A stretch of 13,299 nucleotides of DNA from Terriglobia bacterium (GTDB lineage: Bacteria > Acidobacteriota > Terriglobia > UBA7540), in assembly GCA_020072905.1 (NCBI GenBank), contig JAIQGB010000214.1, positions 1 through 13,299 on the forward strand, in the 5' to 3' direction. A program made the translations under genes and the position numbers. The notes below the pieces were generated by a model. The model was not told where the DNA came from and searched no databases. It saw nothing but the letters and a program-made list of their open reading frames with translations. This document shows, piece by piece, positions 1 to 7,523 of this stretch (its first letter is position 1; every line of letters starts with the position of its first letter).

Positions 1-903
1 GTAGAACCGTTCGCGCATCTCATGGACCCGCGCTCCCCGGCCCGCGAGGAGATTCCTTACGTGGAGCGTGGAATTATAGATGAAAAAGCCGTGGGTCTGC
101 TCGCCGTGCTCGCCGAGTCCTTCGCCGTGGTCACTGGCGAGAACGATCAAGGCCTTTTCGTAGAATCCCCGCTCCTGGAGGTAGGCAGACAATCGTCCGA
201 CTTGGGCGTCGGCAAAGGCGATTTCGCCGTCGTAAGGGAGGGTGCGGTAGCGGCTGGCGAAAGGTTCGGGCGGGGTGTAGGGATGATGGGGATCGTAGAG
301 GTGGACCCAGAGGAAAAACGGTTGCCGGGGATTGAGTTTGAGCCAGCTCAGAGCCTCGTCCACGACCACGTCGCCACGACGTTCCATCTCGTCAAAGTTG
401 GACCCGCGCAGTTCTCGAAAGTCAAAATGGTCATAGTAAGTGTCGAAACCCTGATTGACCCCAAAGCGCGAATCGAGCACCGTCGAGCCGATGAACGCCG
501 CAGTCGTATAGCCGTTATCTCGAAGCACTTTCGCCAGCGTGACGGAGTTTGCCGGCAGCTTGTTGGTGGTGAAGTCGTGCATCCCTGCGGCCATCGGGAA
601 AGTGCCGGTCAGGAGTGAGGCGTGCGCCGGAAGTGTGATGGGGACGGGAGTGTAGGCATGGGTGAAACGGGCACCCGCCCGGGCGAGTGCGTCAATGTGC
701 GGCGTCTCGATGGCGGTGTAGCCGTAGCACCTCAGATGGTCCGCGCGCAGAGCGTCGATCGTCAACAGGACAACGTTCGGCGGCTTAGAAGCGGGCGGGC
801 CGCTTTCCCGGCTCGTCGCCCTCGAAAGGGGAAGAAGTAAGACGCCCAGCCCTGCCGCCGCCGAGAGGGCCAGCCTAATGAGTTGTTGGGAATCCCTGAA
901 CAT
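1..903 (-). CDS. Sulfatase-like (alkaline phosphatase superfamily) protein, partial, with internal deletion
   Basis: The reading frame is open for 301 codons from an ATG at 903 and leaves the window at base 1, so the C-terminus is not seen. The N-terminus is a short basic stretch plus a hydrophobic segment (residues ~8-26), a signal or membrane anchor. Then come VVLLTIDALRADH (metal-binding Asp50), ITLPAH (Thr90 where true sulfatases have the formylglycine Cys), HLYDPHHPY and ASDHGEGLGEHG. It is closely similar to the neighbouring gene at 1041-2978 over its first ~280 residues. After STLHV the next residues, RNLLAGR, correspond to a point about 103 residues further on in the neighbour, so the middle of the catalytic domain is missing without a frame change. 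The neighbour's TPR tail would lie beyond the edge. No strong ribosome binding site is visible. It lies 137 bp downstream of its paralogue and is probably co-transcribed. The family call is firm; activity is doubtful. Confidence 0.8.
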   Translation of the reverse strand, partial: MFRDSQQLIRLALSAAAGLGVLLLPLSRATSRESGPPASKPPNVVLLTIDALRADHLRCYGYTAIETPHIDALARAGARFTHAYTPVPITLPAHASLLTGTFPMAAGMHDFTTNKLPANSVTLAKVLRDNGYTTAAFIGSTVLDSRFGVNQGFDTYYDHFDFRELRGSNFDEMERRGDVVVDEALSWLKLNPRQPFFLWVHLYDPHHPYTPPEPFASRYRTLPYDGEIAFADAQVGRLSAYLQERGFYEKALIVLASDHGEGLGEHGEQTHGFFIYNSTLHVRNLLAGRGARVHEMRERFY

Positions 904-1040
904 ACGAGTGCAGTATGGGCAAATCCGCGCGGTGTTGACCACTGCTTTTTAACACCCGCGATCTCGAACCCGCGAGAGACACGTTGGCAGAAACAACGCA
1001 GCGCAAAATAATCCCTCCTGCAGTGTCTGCGGCGAGGCCT

Positions 1041-2978
1041 TTAAGGCTTCTGGGCGAATTTGGATTCCCGCTCGGCATCGGCAGTGCGTCCGAGCGCCTG
1101 ATAGGCCCGGCCCAAGTGAAAGTGAGCCTTGTGCATTTCGGGAGCGATGGCCACGGCACGTTCCAGTTCGCGCACTGCATCGTCCGTGCGGTGCAGGTAG
1201 AGGTAGAGCTCGCCCAAAGCCTCGTGCGCGTCGGCGTAGTCGGGAAGAATATTCACGGACCGCTGGAACCACTGAATGGCCTCCTCGACGCGTTTCTGCC
1301 GGGTACAAATGGCACCGAGGTTGTACGCAGCGGAGAAGTTTGTGGGGTCCAATTCCAGCACGTTCAGGAAAGAGGTTTGTGCTCCGCTCAGATCGCCGGT
1401 TTCCAGTTGGGCCACGCCCAGGTAGTAAGCCGCCAGCGAAAACTTGGGGTCGAGTTGGAGCGTGGACCGGAAATGCTCGATGGCGCGCGGAAAGTCTTTC
1501 ATTCGGTGATAGTCGAGCGCCATCAGGTAGCGGATGGACAGGGAATCGGGCTCCGTTTTTTCTGCCTCGCGCAGCTTGGCGAGGGACTCCTGATAGCGGC
1601 CGTGCTGGCCGTCCGCCATGGCCTGCGAGACCAGTTCGTAAACCTGGATGCGGTCTTTGGGATCGGGCAGGGGCTTACCGCCCACCTCAGCGAACGTGCC
1701 TGCGGAGACAGCGACATATCCGAGTGACCGTAAACGCTCCAGCAGCGCAGGATCGGTCAACTCCTTCTCTGCCTGGCCGCCACCGGAGGGCGTAAAGCGG
1801 CGAACCTGGGTGAAGAGCCGGTCGTGCATCTCGTGCGCGAGCGACTGTCGCGTCGAGTAGAGGTTCTTCAGTTCCTTGGGGTCTGTGCGCGTGTCGTAGA
1901 TTTCCGGCCGGGGCGCATCGATATACTTCATTCCCCGCGAGCGCAGGCTGCGCAACTGGCTCCAGCGGAAATGCAGGAGCGGCAGGTAGCTCTCGGCATA
2001 CAGGTTCGAGGAGCCTCCCGCCGGGCGGCCGAGGACCAGGGCCAGCAGGCTGCGCCCTTGCACCGTCACGGGAATTGGAATTGACAGCGCCTGCAGAACC
2101 GTCGGCATGACGTCTACGAGGGAGACTTCGTCGTCCACTACTTGTGGAACGGCACCAGGAAGCTTCATAAGCAACGGGACGTGGAGCGTCGAATCGTAGA
2201 TGAAGAAGCCGTGTGTCCGCTCGCCGTGTTCCCCGAGCCCTTCGCCATGGTCGCCGGTCAGGGCGATCACCGAACGGTCGTAGAGATTGTTCTCCTTCAA
2301 GAAGGCGAAGAGCCGCCCGACCTGGGCGTCGGCGAAGGCGATCTCGCCGTCGTAGGGATGACTGCGATAGCGGCTCGCATAGGGTTCCGGCGGCTTGTAC
2401 GGGTCATGGGGGTCGTAGAGATGAACCCAGAGGAGGAACGGCCGGCGCGGGCCGAGCTTAAGCCAGTTCAACGCCTCGTCCACCACTTGATCCCCGCGGC
2501 GCTCCATCTCATCGAGATGGGCCTCGTCCAGGCGGCTGAACTCAAAGTGGTCAAAGTAGGTGTCAAACCCCTGGTTCAGACCGAAGCGCGAATCGAGGAC
2601 CGCTGAGCCAATGAACGCGGCCGTCGTGTAGCCCTTGTCGCGCAGCGCGGTGGCAAGCGTGATGGCTCGCGCGGGCAGCTTGTTGCCGCTGAAATCGTGC
2701 ATCCCGGTGGCCATGGGGAAGGAACCGGTAAAGATAGCCGAATGCGCCGGGAGGGTCACCGGCACCGGCGTGTAGGTGTGCGTGAACCGGGCACCGGCGC
2801 GCGCCAGGGCGTCAATGTTGGGGGTCTGAATGTTGGCATAACCGTAGCAGCCCAGGTGGTCGGCGCGCAGCGTGTCGATGGTGATGAAGATGACGCTCGG
2901 CCGCTCCGCATCCGGCTCCCCGCGTAGGGCGCTACGGCCCGCGAGCCAAGCCAGAATCGCGATGCCGGAGAGAATCAA
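1041..2978 (-). CDS. Membrane-anchored sulfatase-like hydrolase with C-terminal TPR repeats
   Basis: The product is 645 residues. Residues ~1-18 are hydrophobic (anchor or signal). Residues ~27-390 form a sulfatase/alkaline phosphatase-fold domain: VIFITIDTLRADH with Asp35, VTLPAH with Thr75 at the nucleophile position, HLYDPHDPY around His186, and TGDHGEGLGEHG with Asp243-His244. Residues ~452-640 hold about five TPR units, with signatures such as AAYYLGVAQLETGD and AYNLGAICTRQKRVEEA. The Cys/Ser-x-Pro-x-Arg motif of formylglycine sulfatases reads Thr-Leu-Pro-Ala-His, so it is sulfatase-like rather than a proven sulfatase; a phosphoesterase or phosphotransferase is possible. The start is TTG, chosen because AAAAGG lies 6 nt upstream and no ATG or GTG in frame is closer. 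It begins 23 bp after the stop of the CbiX remnant and is followed by its paralogue. Fold confident, substrate unknown. Confidence 0.88.
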   Translation of the reverse strand: MILSGIAILAWLAGRSALRGEPDAERPSVIFITIDTLRADHLGCYGYANIQTPNIDALARAGARFTHTYTPVPVTLPAHSAIFTGSFPMATGMHDFSGNKLPARAITLATALRDKGYTTAAFIGSAVLDSRFGLNQGFDTYFDHFEFSRLDEAHLDEMERRGDQVVDEALNWLKLGPRRPFLLWVHLYDPHDPYKPPEPYASRYRSHPYDGEIAFADAQVGRLFAFLKENNLYDRSVIALTGDHGEGLGEHGERTHGFFIYDSTLHVPLLMKLPGAVPQVVDDEVSLVDVMPTVLQALSIPIPVTVQGRSLLALVLGRPAGGSSNLYAESYLPLLHFRWSQLRSLRSRGMKYIDAPRPEIYDTRTDPKELKNLYSTRQSLAHEMHDRLFTQVRRFTPSGGGQAEKELTDPALLERLRSLGYVAVSAGTFAEVGGKPLPDPKDRIQVYELVSQAMADGQHGRYQESLAKLREAEKTEPDSLSIRYLMALDYHRMKDFPRAIEHFRSTLQLDPKFSLAAYYLGVAQLETGDLSGAQTSFLNVLELDPTNFSAAYNLGAICTRQKRVEEAIQWFQRSVNILPDYADAHEALGELYLYLHRTDDAVRELERAVAIAPEMHKAHFHLGRAYQALGRTADAERESKFAQKP

Positions 2979-3001
2979 AATCGGCCTTTTGAGGTGGGTG
3001 G

Positions 3002-3187
3002 TCAGCGCGCTGATTTGGTCGCCTCCGTGAGTTCTCGGACACGCCCGGGGACGTTGGATGTCAGGAGCGGATGCCCCTCGAGCGGCCGACCCTCGCCGAT
3101 GGTCAGCGGCGTACGCCGGCTAGCCTCCTCCACGCTGCTGCCATGAGCAAAGAGCACGATGCCTGTGCCGCGTTGTTCTACCCGCAT
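3002..3187 (-). pseudogene. CbiX/SirB-like chelatase remnant (both ends kept, middle missing)
   Basis: This 61-codon ORF starts with ATG at 3187. Its beginning, GIVLFAHGSSVEEA, matches the N-terminal strand and metal-site His of CbiX/SirB sirohydrochlorin chelatases. Its end, RPLEGHPLLTSNVPGRVREL, matches the usual C-terminal P-L-x-x-HP-L-L...R-V-R-E stretch. A normal single-domain CbiX is about 120 residues, so roughly half, from the middle, is absent and the frame is kept. These chelatases insert iron or cobalt into sirohydrochlorin; siroheme is the cofactor of sulfite reductase, which fits the sulfonate transporter upstream and sulfatase-like genes downstream. The 181 bp between it and the permease gene holds no gene I can recognise. 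I infer a non-functional remnant; a genuine mini-protein cannot be excluded. Confidence 0.5.
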
Positions 3188-3368
3188 CGCAGGTTTCCCC
3201 GTAGCAAATTCCCATTTTACAGTGGGCGGTAGGACTTGGGTAGGGAAGGTTTAGGCATGCACGCCGCGCGCTGCCGAGATTTCGCACCACTGGCGGTCGG
3301 ACTTGCCTGCGGTCATGGCGGGTCGACAGCTTTCCGACGGCGTTGGGCTGAAGCGCATTAAGATCGGA

Positions 3369-4130
3369 CTATGCCGCTCCCACCAGACCCCACTTGTGCC
3401 GGATGCGATTCTCCAGCCTCTCGAAGAGCAGCCGGTCGACGATGTGGCCGATAGCCATGATGATGGCCATGACGGCCACGACCTGGCTCATGTCGTTGAG
3501 ATCGCGTCCCATCATGAGCAGATGGCCGAGACCGAGACTCACGAAGATCATCTCGCCGGAAATCAGTGAACGCCACGCGAAGGCCCATCCCTGCTTCAGA
3601 CCCGAGACCAGGTGCGGCTGGCTGGCGGGTAGCAGGACGTAAAGGAAAAGCAGCAAGCCGCGCGCCCCCAAGTTGCGGCCCGCCATCAGATAGATCTTCG
3701 GGACGTGGCGCACGCCCGCCTGCGTGTTGATGGTGACGGACAGCAGCGACCCCATCACCACGACGAAGATGATGGCCTTCTCGCTCAGCCCGAACCAGAG
3801 GACCGCGAGCGGCAGCCAGCAGAGGCTCGGCAGGCTTTGCAGGCTCAGAACCAGCCCGCCCAGCGTGGCTTCCAGAAATTCGCTCGCGGCAATCAAAAAC
3901 CCCAGCCCGATCCCGAGCAGAACGGAGAGGCCGTATCCGACGGCGATTCGCTTCAGGCTGATCCCGATGCCGATCAGGAAGCTCCGGTCGGCGAAACCCG
4001 TCTGCAAGGCTTCAAGAACGCTCCCCGGCGATGGGAACAGGTACGGTGGCCAGATATGCAGGTCCGAAATCACCTGCCAGATGGCCACCAGACAGAGGTA
4101 AAACGCCAGTTGCCTAGTGATTCTCTTCAT
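3369..4130 (-). CDS. ssuC: ABC transporter permease, SsuC/TauC type
   Basis: The product is a 253-residue inner-membrane permease with about six hydrophobic segments (roughly 8-24, 66-82, 92-113, 118-132, 159-170, 217-231). The cytoplasmic EAA-type loop that contacts the ATPase is recognisable near residues 150-168 (AGRNLGARGLLLF, then Pro168). ISGEMIFVSLGLGHLL near 190-205 is typical of sulfonate, taurine and nitrate permeases (BPD_transp_1 family). Length is normal for SsuC. The ATG at 4130 overlaps the end of the ATPase gene by 17 bp, which suggests translational coupling. Two such subunits should form the channel for the substrate delivered by the product of 4967-5992. The precise substrate (alkanesulfonate, taurine, nitrate) cannot be told from the permease; the sulfur context favours a sulfonate. 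Confidence 0.87.
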   Translation of the reverse strand: MKRITRQLAFYLCLVAIWQVISDLHIWPPYLFPSPGSVLEALQTGFADRSFLIGIGISLKRIAVGYGLSVLLGIGLGFLIAASEFLEATLGGLVLSLQSLPSLCWLPLAVLWFGLSEKAIIFVVVMGSLLSVTINTQAGVRHVPKIYLMAGRNLGARGLLLFLYVLLPASQPHLVSGLKQGWAFAWRSLISGEMIFVSLGLGHLLMMGRDLNDMSQVVAVMAIIMAIGHIVDRLLFERLENRIRHKWGLVGAA

Positions 4131-4938
4131 GGCGGAACTCTTCCTCGACGGCCTTGTTGATTTCTTCTTTGAGCTGCGCCAGCACTTCGCGCGCCGTCAA
4201 CGCCAACTCGGGGTCCTCGAGATGGCGTGGGCGCGGCAGGGTGATGGTGAACTGGCTCTTGATCCGGCCGGGCCGGAACGACAGCACGATTACGCGTCCG
4301 CCCAGGCGCACCGCCTCGCGCACGTTGTGGGTGACGAAGACGATGGTCTTTCGGGTTTCCGCCCAGATACGCTCCATCTCTTCATGCAGCAGGTCACGAG
4401 TCTGCGCGTCGAGGGCCGCGAACGGCTCGTCCATCAGCAGCACGTCCGGCTCGGTGACGAGCGACCGCGCCAGCGCCACGCGCTGCTTCATGCCGCCGGA
4501 GAGCTGATGAACGTAGCTCGATTCGAAGCTCGACAGGTGGACCATGCGGAGATAACGCCGGCTTTGCTCGCGCCGCTGCGCCTTGCTCACCCCCTGCATG
4601 CGCAGGCCGAATTCCACGTTCTCGAGGACGGTGAGCCAGGGAAACAACCCCAGCTCTTGGAAGATGACGATGCGGTCCGTTCCCGGGCCGTCAACCGGCG
4701 CGCTGTCCTTCCAGATGTCGCCCGAGGTTGGCCGGTCCAATCCCGCGATCAGATTGAGCAGGGTGGATTTCCCGCATCCCGACGGCCCGACAACACACAG
4801 GAACTCGCCTTCCTGAATCTCCAGGCTGATATCCTCGAGCGCGGTCAGTGGGCCGCGGGGCGTTTGGAAGGTCCGCGAAACGTTCTGCAGACGCAGCTTG
4901 TTCTGGGACCAGCCCGGGCCTGCCGGGATTTCTGACAT
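4114..4938 (-). CDS. ssuB: ABC transporter ATP-binding protein, SsuB/TauB type
   Basis: This 274-residue ATPase energises the importer. All nucleotide-binding motifs are present: Walker A GPSGCGKST (residues 51-59), Q-loop Gln94 (IFQELGLFPWLTVLENV), ABC signature LSGGMKQR (146-153), Walker B VLLMDEP with Glu171, D-loop ALDAQTR, and switch His204 in FVTHNVREAV. The overall pattern, including FQELGLFPWLTVLENVEFGL, is that of the nitrate/sulfonate/taurine family. I chose the ATG at 4938, which has GGAG 8 nt upstream, over a GTG at 4989 that would overlap the upstream gene. It starts 28 bp after the binding-protein stop and overlaps the permease start, giving a tight A-B-C order. The C-terminus is acidic and Glu-rich (KEEINKAVEEEFRHEENH), a little unusual but not diagnostic. 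Confidence 0.9.
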   Translation of the reverse strand: MSEIPAGPGWSQNKLRLQNVSRTFQTPRGPLTALEDISLEIQEGEFLCVVGPSGCGKSTLLNLIAGLDRPTSGDIWKDSAPVDGPGTDRIVIFQELGLFPWLTVLENVEFGLRMQGVSKAQRREQSRRYLRMVHLSSFESSYVHQLSGGMKQRVALARSLVTEPDVLLMDEPFAALDAQTRDLLHEEMERIWAETRKTIVFVTHNVREAVRLGGRVIVLSFRPGRIKSQFTITLPRPRHLEDPELALTAREVLAQLKEEINKAVEEEFRHEENH

Positions 4939-4966
4939 GGGGTTGCTCCGTCGAGCGTGCCCGCCC

Positions 4967-5992
4967 TCACTGGACCGGGTTGGCGCCACGCGCTTTCAAG
5001 ACTTCATTCAAAATCGAGAGATCGTAAATGCCGGAAAGATCCGGTTGCGTACGCCCCAGAAAACCCGCCTCGAAGGCCCATCGCGCTGAGGTGAGGAGCG
5101 AAGAGCGGACGGGATCGTAAGTAACGCGCAGTCGGGAGAAGGAGTCGTCCAGGACGCTCAACGGAAGCGCCTTGCCGGTCTCTCGCTTGATCTCCTGGTT
5201 GAGCACGCGCTTGGCTTCCGGGAGATTACGGCTGATCCACTCGGTCAACTCGACGTGGGCTTGCACCCAACGCTTCACCAGGCCGCGGTGCTCCCGCAAG
5301 AACTTGGTGTTCACAATCAAGTGCGTGGTCACGAATTGGCCGTTCGGCCAAAGGTCGCGCTCGTCGAAGAACAATCGGCCTCCCGCCTCGTGGATCAGCC
5401 GTGACGCCCACGGCTCGGGCGCCCAGGCGCCGTCGATTTCCTTCTTGATGAAGAGCGTGAGCTGATCGGGGTTGGCGATGGGAATCACCTGAACGTCGCC
5501 GCCTTTCTCACGCGGCTTCAGCCCGTGCGCCTGGAGCCAAGCGCGCAGCGCCACGTCCTGCGTGTTGCCCATTTGCGGAGAGGCGATCTTTTTGCCGCGA
5601 AAATCCTCCGTCCTCTGGATGCCGGAATCGGCGCGCACCACCAAGGCGGCGCCACCGCTCGTGGCCCCGGCCACAATGCGGAGCGCTACCCCTTGCGAGC
5701 GTACATAACCCGTGATCGCGGGATTGGGGCCGATGTAAGTCAGGTCGATCGCTCCCGCAAAGAGGGCTTCGATGGCGGAAGGCCCGGCGTTGAAAATCTT
5801 CCACTCCACGCGGGCCTCCGGCGCGAGGGCTTTGTCGAACCAGCCGTTCGCTTGCCCGATGACTCCCTGTGCGTGCGTGAGGTTGGGAAAATGTCCGGCG
5901 CGCACCACCAGGGGAGCTTGCTGCGCGCCTAGTGGCGCGACGCCGTGGAGTAGAAGAACAAACAGGAAAGTGCGGGCGGCGTGAAGATGCAT
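4967..5992 (-). CDS. ssuA: Sulfonate/taurine-type ABC transporter substrate-binding protein
   Basis: A 341-residue secreted or periplasmic binding protein. The ATG at 5992 is chosen because GAGGAA lies a few bases upstream and it gives a clean signal peptide (residues 1-~24, hydrophobic TFLFVLLLHGVAPLGAQ). A GTG-type extension to 6079 would put a charged segment in front. Family landmarks of SsuA/NMT1-like proteins are visible: HFPNLTHAQ near 34-42, FNAGPSAIEALFAGAIDLTY (67-86), IGPNPAITGY (87-96), SPQMGNTQDVALRAWL near 138-153, and WAPEPWASRL (190-199). Length is normal. It is the first gene of the transporter set, 71 bp behind the Rrf2 regulator, and probably shares its promoter. The ligand is inferred as an aliphatic sulfonate from family and neighbours; nitrate or another small anion is the alternative. 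Confidence 0.87.
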   Translation of the reverse strand: MHLHAARTFLFVLLLHGVAPLGAQQAPLVVRAGHFPNLTHAQGVIGQANGWFDKALAPEARVEWKIFNAGPSAIEALFAGAIDLTYIGPNPAITGYVRSQGVALRIVAGATSGGAALVVRADSGIQRTEDFRGKKIASPQMGNTQDVALRAWLQAHGLKPREKGGDVQVIPIANPDQLTLFIKKEIDGAWAPEPWASRLIHEAGGRLFFDERDLWPNGQFVTTHLIVNTKFLREHRGLVKRWVQAHVELTEWISRNLPEAKRVLNQEIKRETGKALPLSVLDDSFSRLRVTYDPVRSSLLTSARWAFEAGFLGRTQPDLSGIYDLSILNEVLKARGANPVQ

Positions 5993-6063
5993 GGGCGTTT
6001 CCTCGCTCTGATTGGATCCGGTTCGCGCTCGCGTCGCGCCAGCAGAGTCAGCGACGGCGCGGC

Positions 6064-6474
6064 TCACCGACGACGACACAGGTCGGCGAGGGAAGTGTGG
6101 TCCATGATGCGGGCTGCGGCGTTGCGAACGTCCAGGAAGAGACGAAAGAGCGGGCGATGCTTCCTGTCGCGCGCCACGAGCCGACGGAGCGATGCGGCGT
6201 CTCCAAAAGGGGCCAGAGGTCCGTCAATCGTCCGGATGATCTCCCCGAGAAAAATGCGGCCCGGCGCGCGGCGCAGGCGGTAGCCGCCCCGGGCACCCCG
6301 CTTGCTCTCCACCAGGCGAGCCCGCTTGAGTTCGAGCAGAATAAGCTCCAAAAACTTCCCGGGAATGCGCTCCGCAGAGGCAATCTGGCGGATCTTGATC
6401 ACGCGGCCCGGGTGTCTCTTTGCGAGCACCATCAGCGCTTCAAGCGCGTAGAGTCCTTTCTTAGAGACCCTCAT
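6064..6474 (-). CDS. Rrf2-family transcriptional regulator lacking Fe-S cysteines
   Basis: A 136-residue winged-helix regulator. MRVSKKGLYALEALMVLA matches the classic Rrf2 N-terminus; the recognition region is IRQIASAERIPGKFLELILLELK (about 28-50) and the wing is SKRGARGGYRL (57-67). The C-terminal half ends RNAAARIMDHTSLADL, as in the family. The three clustered cysteines that bind the Fe-S cluster in IscR and NsrR are absent; the only Cys is at 133, near the end. That resembles CymR-like members that sense sulfur status through a partner or metabolite. The ATG at 6474 is preferred over a GTG four codons earlier because it gives the standard family start. The location, directly ahead of a sulfonate importer and behind a palindromic promoter, suggests it represses this sulfur cluster and itself. 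Confidence 0.85.
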   Translation of the reverse strand: MRVSKKGLYALEALMVLAKRHPGRVIKIRQIASAERIPGKFLELILLELKRARLVESKRGARGGYRLRRAPGRIFLGEIIRTIDGPLAPFGDAASLRRLVARDRKHRPLFRLFLDVRNAAARIMDHTSLADLCRRR

Positions 6475-6491
6475 AGAATCTTTCACCAGTA

Positions 6492-6537
6492 AGTCTATCG
6501 AGTAACTAGACTATTTCTGCGCCCAGCCCTTTGTCAA
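6492..6537 (-). promoter_or_regulatory. Promoter of the Rrf2-ssuABC unit with overlapping palindromic operator
   Basis: On the minus strand a perfect -35 box TTGACA (6532-6537) is followed, after 16 bp, by AATAGT (6510-6515, 4 of 6 to the -10 consensus). Overlapping the -10 and the expected start site is an inverted repeat, AGTCTA (6492-6497) and TAGACT (6507-6512) with a 9 bp spacer. An operator at this place would block initiation, which fits autoregulation by the Rrf2 protein encoded 18 bp further on. The boxes are seen directly; binding is inferred. Confidence 0.6.
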
Positions 6538-6620
6538 GCGCCTTTTTGTCCTGGCGCTGCCCGCGGGGCTCTGGGGGAAGACTGGGCGAGGTCGGGGCGC
6601 GGCGCGAGGCGCCGGCCTTC

Positions 6621-7523
6621 TCAGCTTTCCTCCTCCGTGGGCAGGAAGACGCTCGCGGCACCGAAGACCCCGACGTTCTTTTGAAGCTTTGCGGGCAGCA
6701 GTGGGATTTTGGCCGCGAACCGCCGATTGATGGTGTACTGAGGAATCGTCTTGCGGATCTTGTCAAAGAGCGGCTTGCCAATGCGGGCGACGCCTCCCCC
6801 GATGACGATCGCCTCGGGGTCAAGCAGCGTGATCATGCCGGCCAGCCAGGCGCCGAGGTAAAAGCCGGTTTCGTCGATGATTCCTTTAGCGATGGGATCG
6901 CGCTTCTGGGCGGCCTCCTCAATCATCCGGGGAGTGATCTGGCTGAGATGGCCCTTGGTCAGTTCGCGCAGCAGACTTGGGACGCCGTGTTCCTGCTCAA
7001 GCCGGACGCGCGCGCGCCGGACCATGGCAGGACCCGCAGCCAACGCTTCGATGCAGCCGAGGGTGCCGCATCCACAACGGTAGGGACTGCGAATATCGAT
7101 CGAAACGTGCCCGCCCTCGCCCGCGACACCGTTCTTGCCATGATAGATCCTTTTGTTGATGATGATTCCTGTTCCGATGCCGGTGCTGACGGTCACATAG
7201 AAAATATCGCGATAGCCGACGGCAGCACCAAAGAGGGCCTCCGCCAAGCCCGCGGCGTTCGCGTCATTCTCCACCTTGGCCGGCAAGGCGAATTTCCTCT
7301 GCACCATTTTCGCGAGTTGGATGTTTCGCCAGCCGGGAAGGTTGGGGGGATTGATCACCAAGCCGGTCTTCGGGTTGAGCGGGCCGGGCGCGCACATGCC
7401 AATCCCGGTGACGTTCTCCTTGCCGCCTGCGTGCGCGATTAGGCTTTCGATCACGCTGAGGACTTGCCCGAAGCTGGCTGGGAATCCCTCTTCGGCCCGC
7501 GTCGGCACGATCTCCGATTTCAC
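6621..7523 (-). CDS. ROK-family sugar kinase (glucokinase-like), N-terminus missing
   Basis: The kinase frame reads from a GTG at 7523 for 300 residues. Sugar and catalytic motifs are intact: GMCAPGPLNPKTGLV (42-56), NLPGWRNI, VENDANAAGLAE with catalytic Asp87, STGIGTGIIINKRIYHG (113-129), GEGGHVSIDI with His139, zinc motif CGCGTLGCIEA with Cys150, Cys152 and Cys157, and DPEAIVIGGGVA. The first phosphate motif of ROK kinases (D-x-G-G-T) is absent. Homology can be followed upstream of the GTG as KVAGGLVNLKGHL, the part that normally follows it, but then the sequence becomes permease coding sequence in another frame, with no usable start codon. About 12 residues and the original start seem to have been lost in a deletion near 7555-7563. 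The role would be sugar phosphorylation after uptake by the adjacent permease. The truncated product is probably inactive. Confidence 0.82.
   Translation of the reverse strand: MKSEIVPTRAEEGFPASFGQVLSVIESLIAHAGGKENVTGIGMCAPGPLNPKTGLVINPPNLPGWRNIQLAKMVQRKFALPAKVENDANAAGLAEALFGAAVGYRDIFYVTVSTGIGTGIIINKRIYHGKNGVAGEGGHVSIDIRSPYRCGCGTLGCIEALAAGPAMVRRARVRLEQEHGVPSLLRELTKGHLSQITPRMIEEAAQKRDPIAKGIIDETGFYLGAWLAGMITLLDPEAIVIGGGVARIGKPLFDKIRKTIPQYTINRRFAAKIPLLPAKLQKNVGVFGAASVFLPTEEES

Noticed and set aside
22..618. Long plus-strand ORF opposite the distal sulfatase-like gene
   Set aside because: It mirrors a similar plus-strand ORF at 2142-2606; both exist because the two sulfatase paralogues on the other strand share codon bias. 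No family likeness.
4117..4935. 272-codon plus-strand ORF opposite ssuB
   Set aside because: Antisense shadow; the minus-strand ATPase shows every ABC motif.
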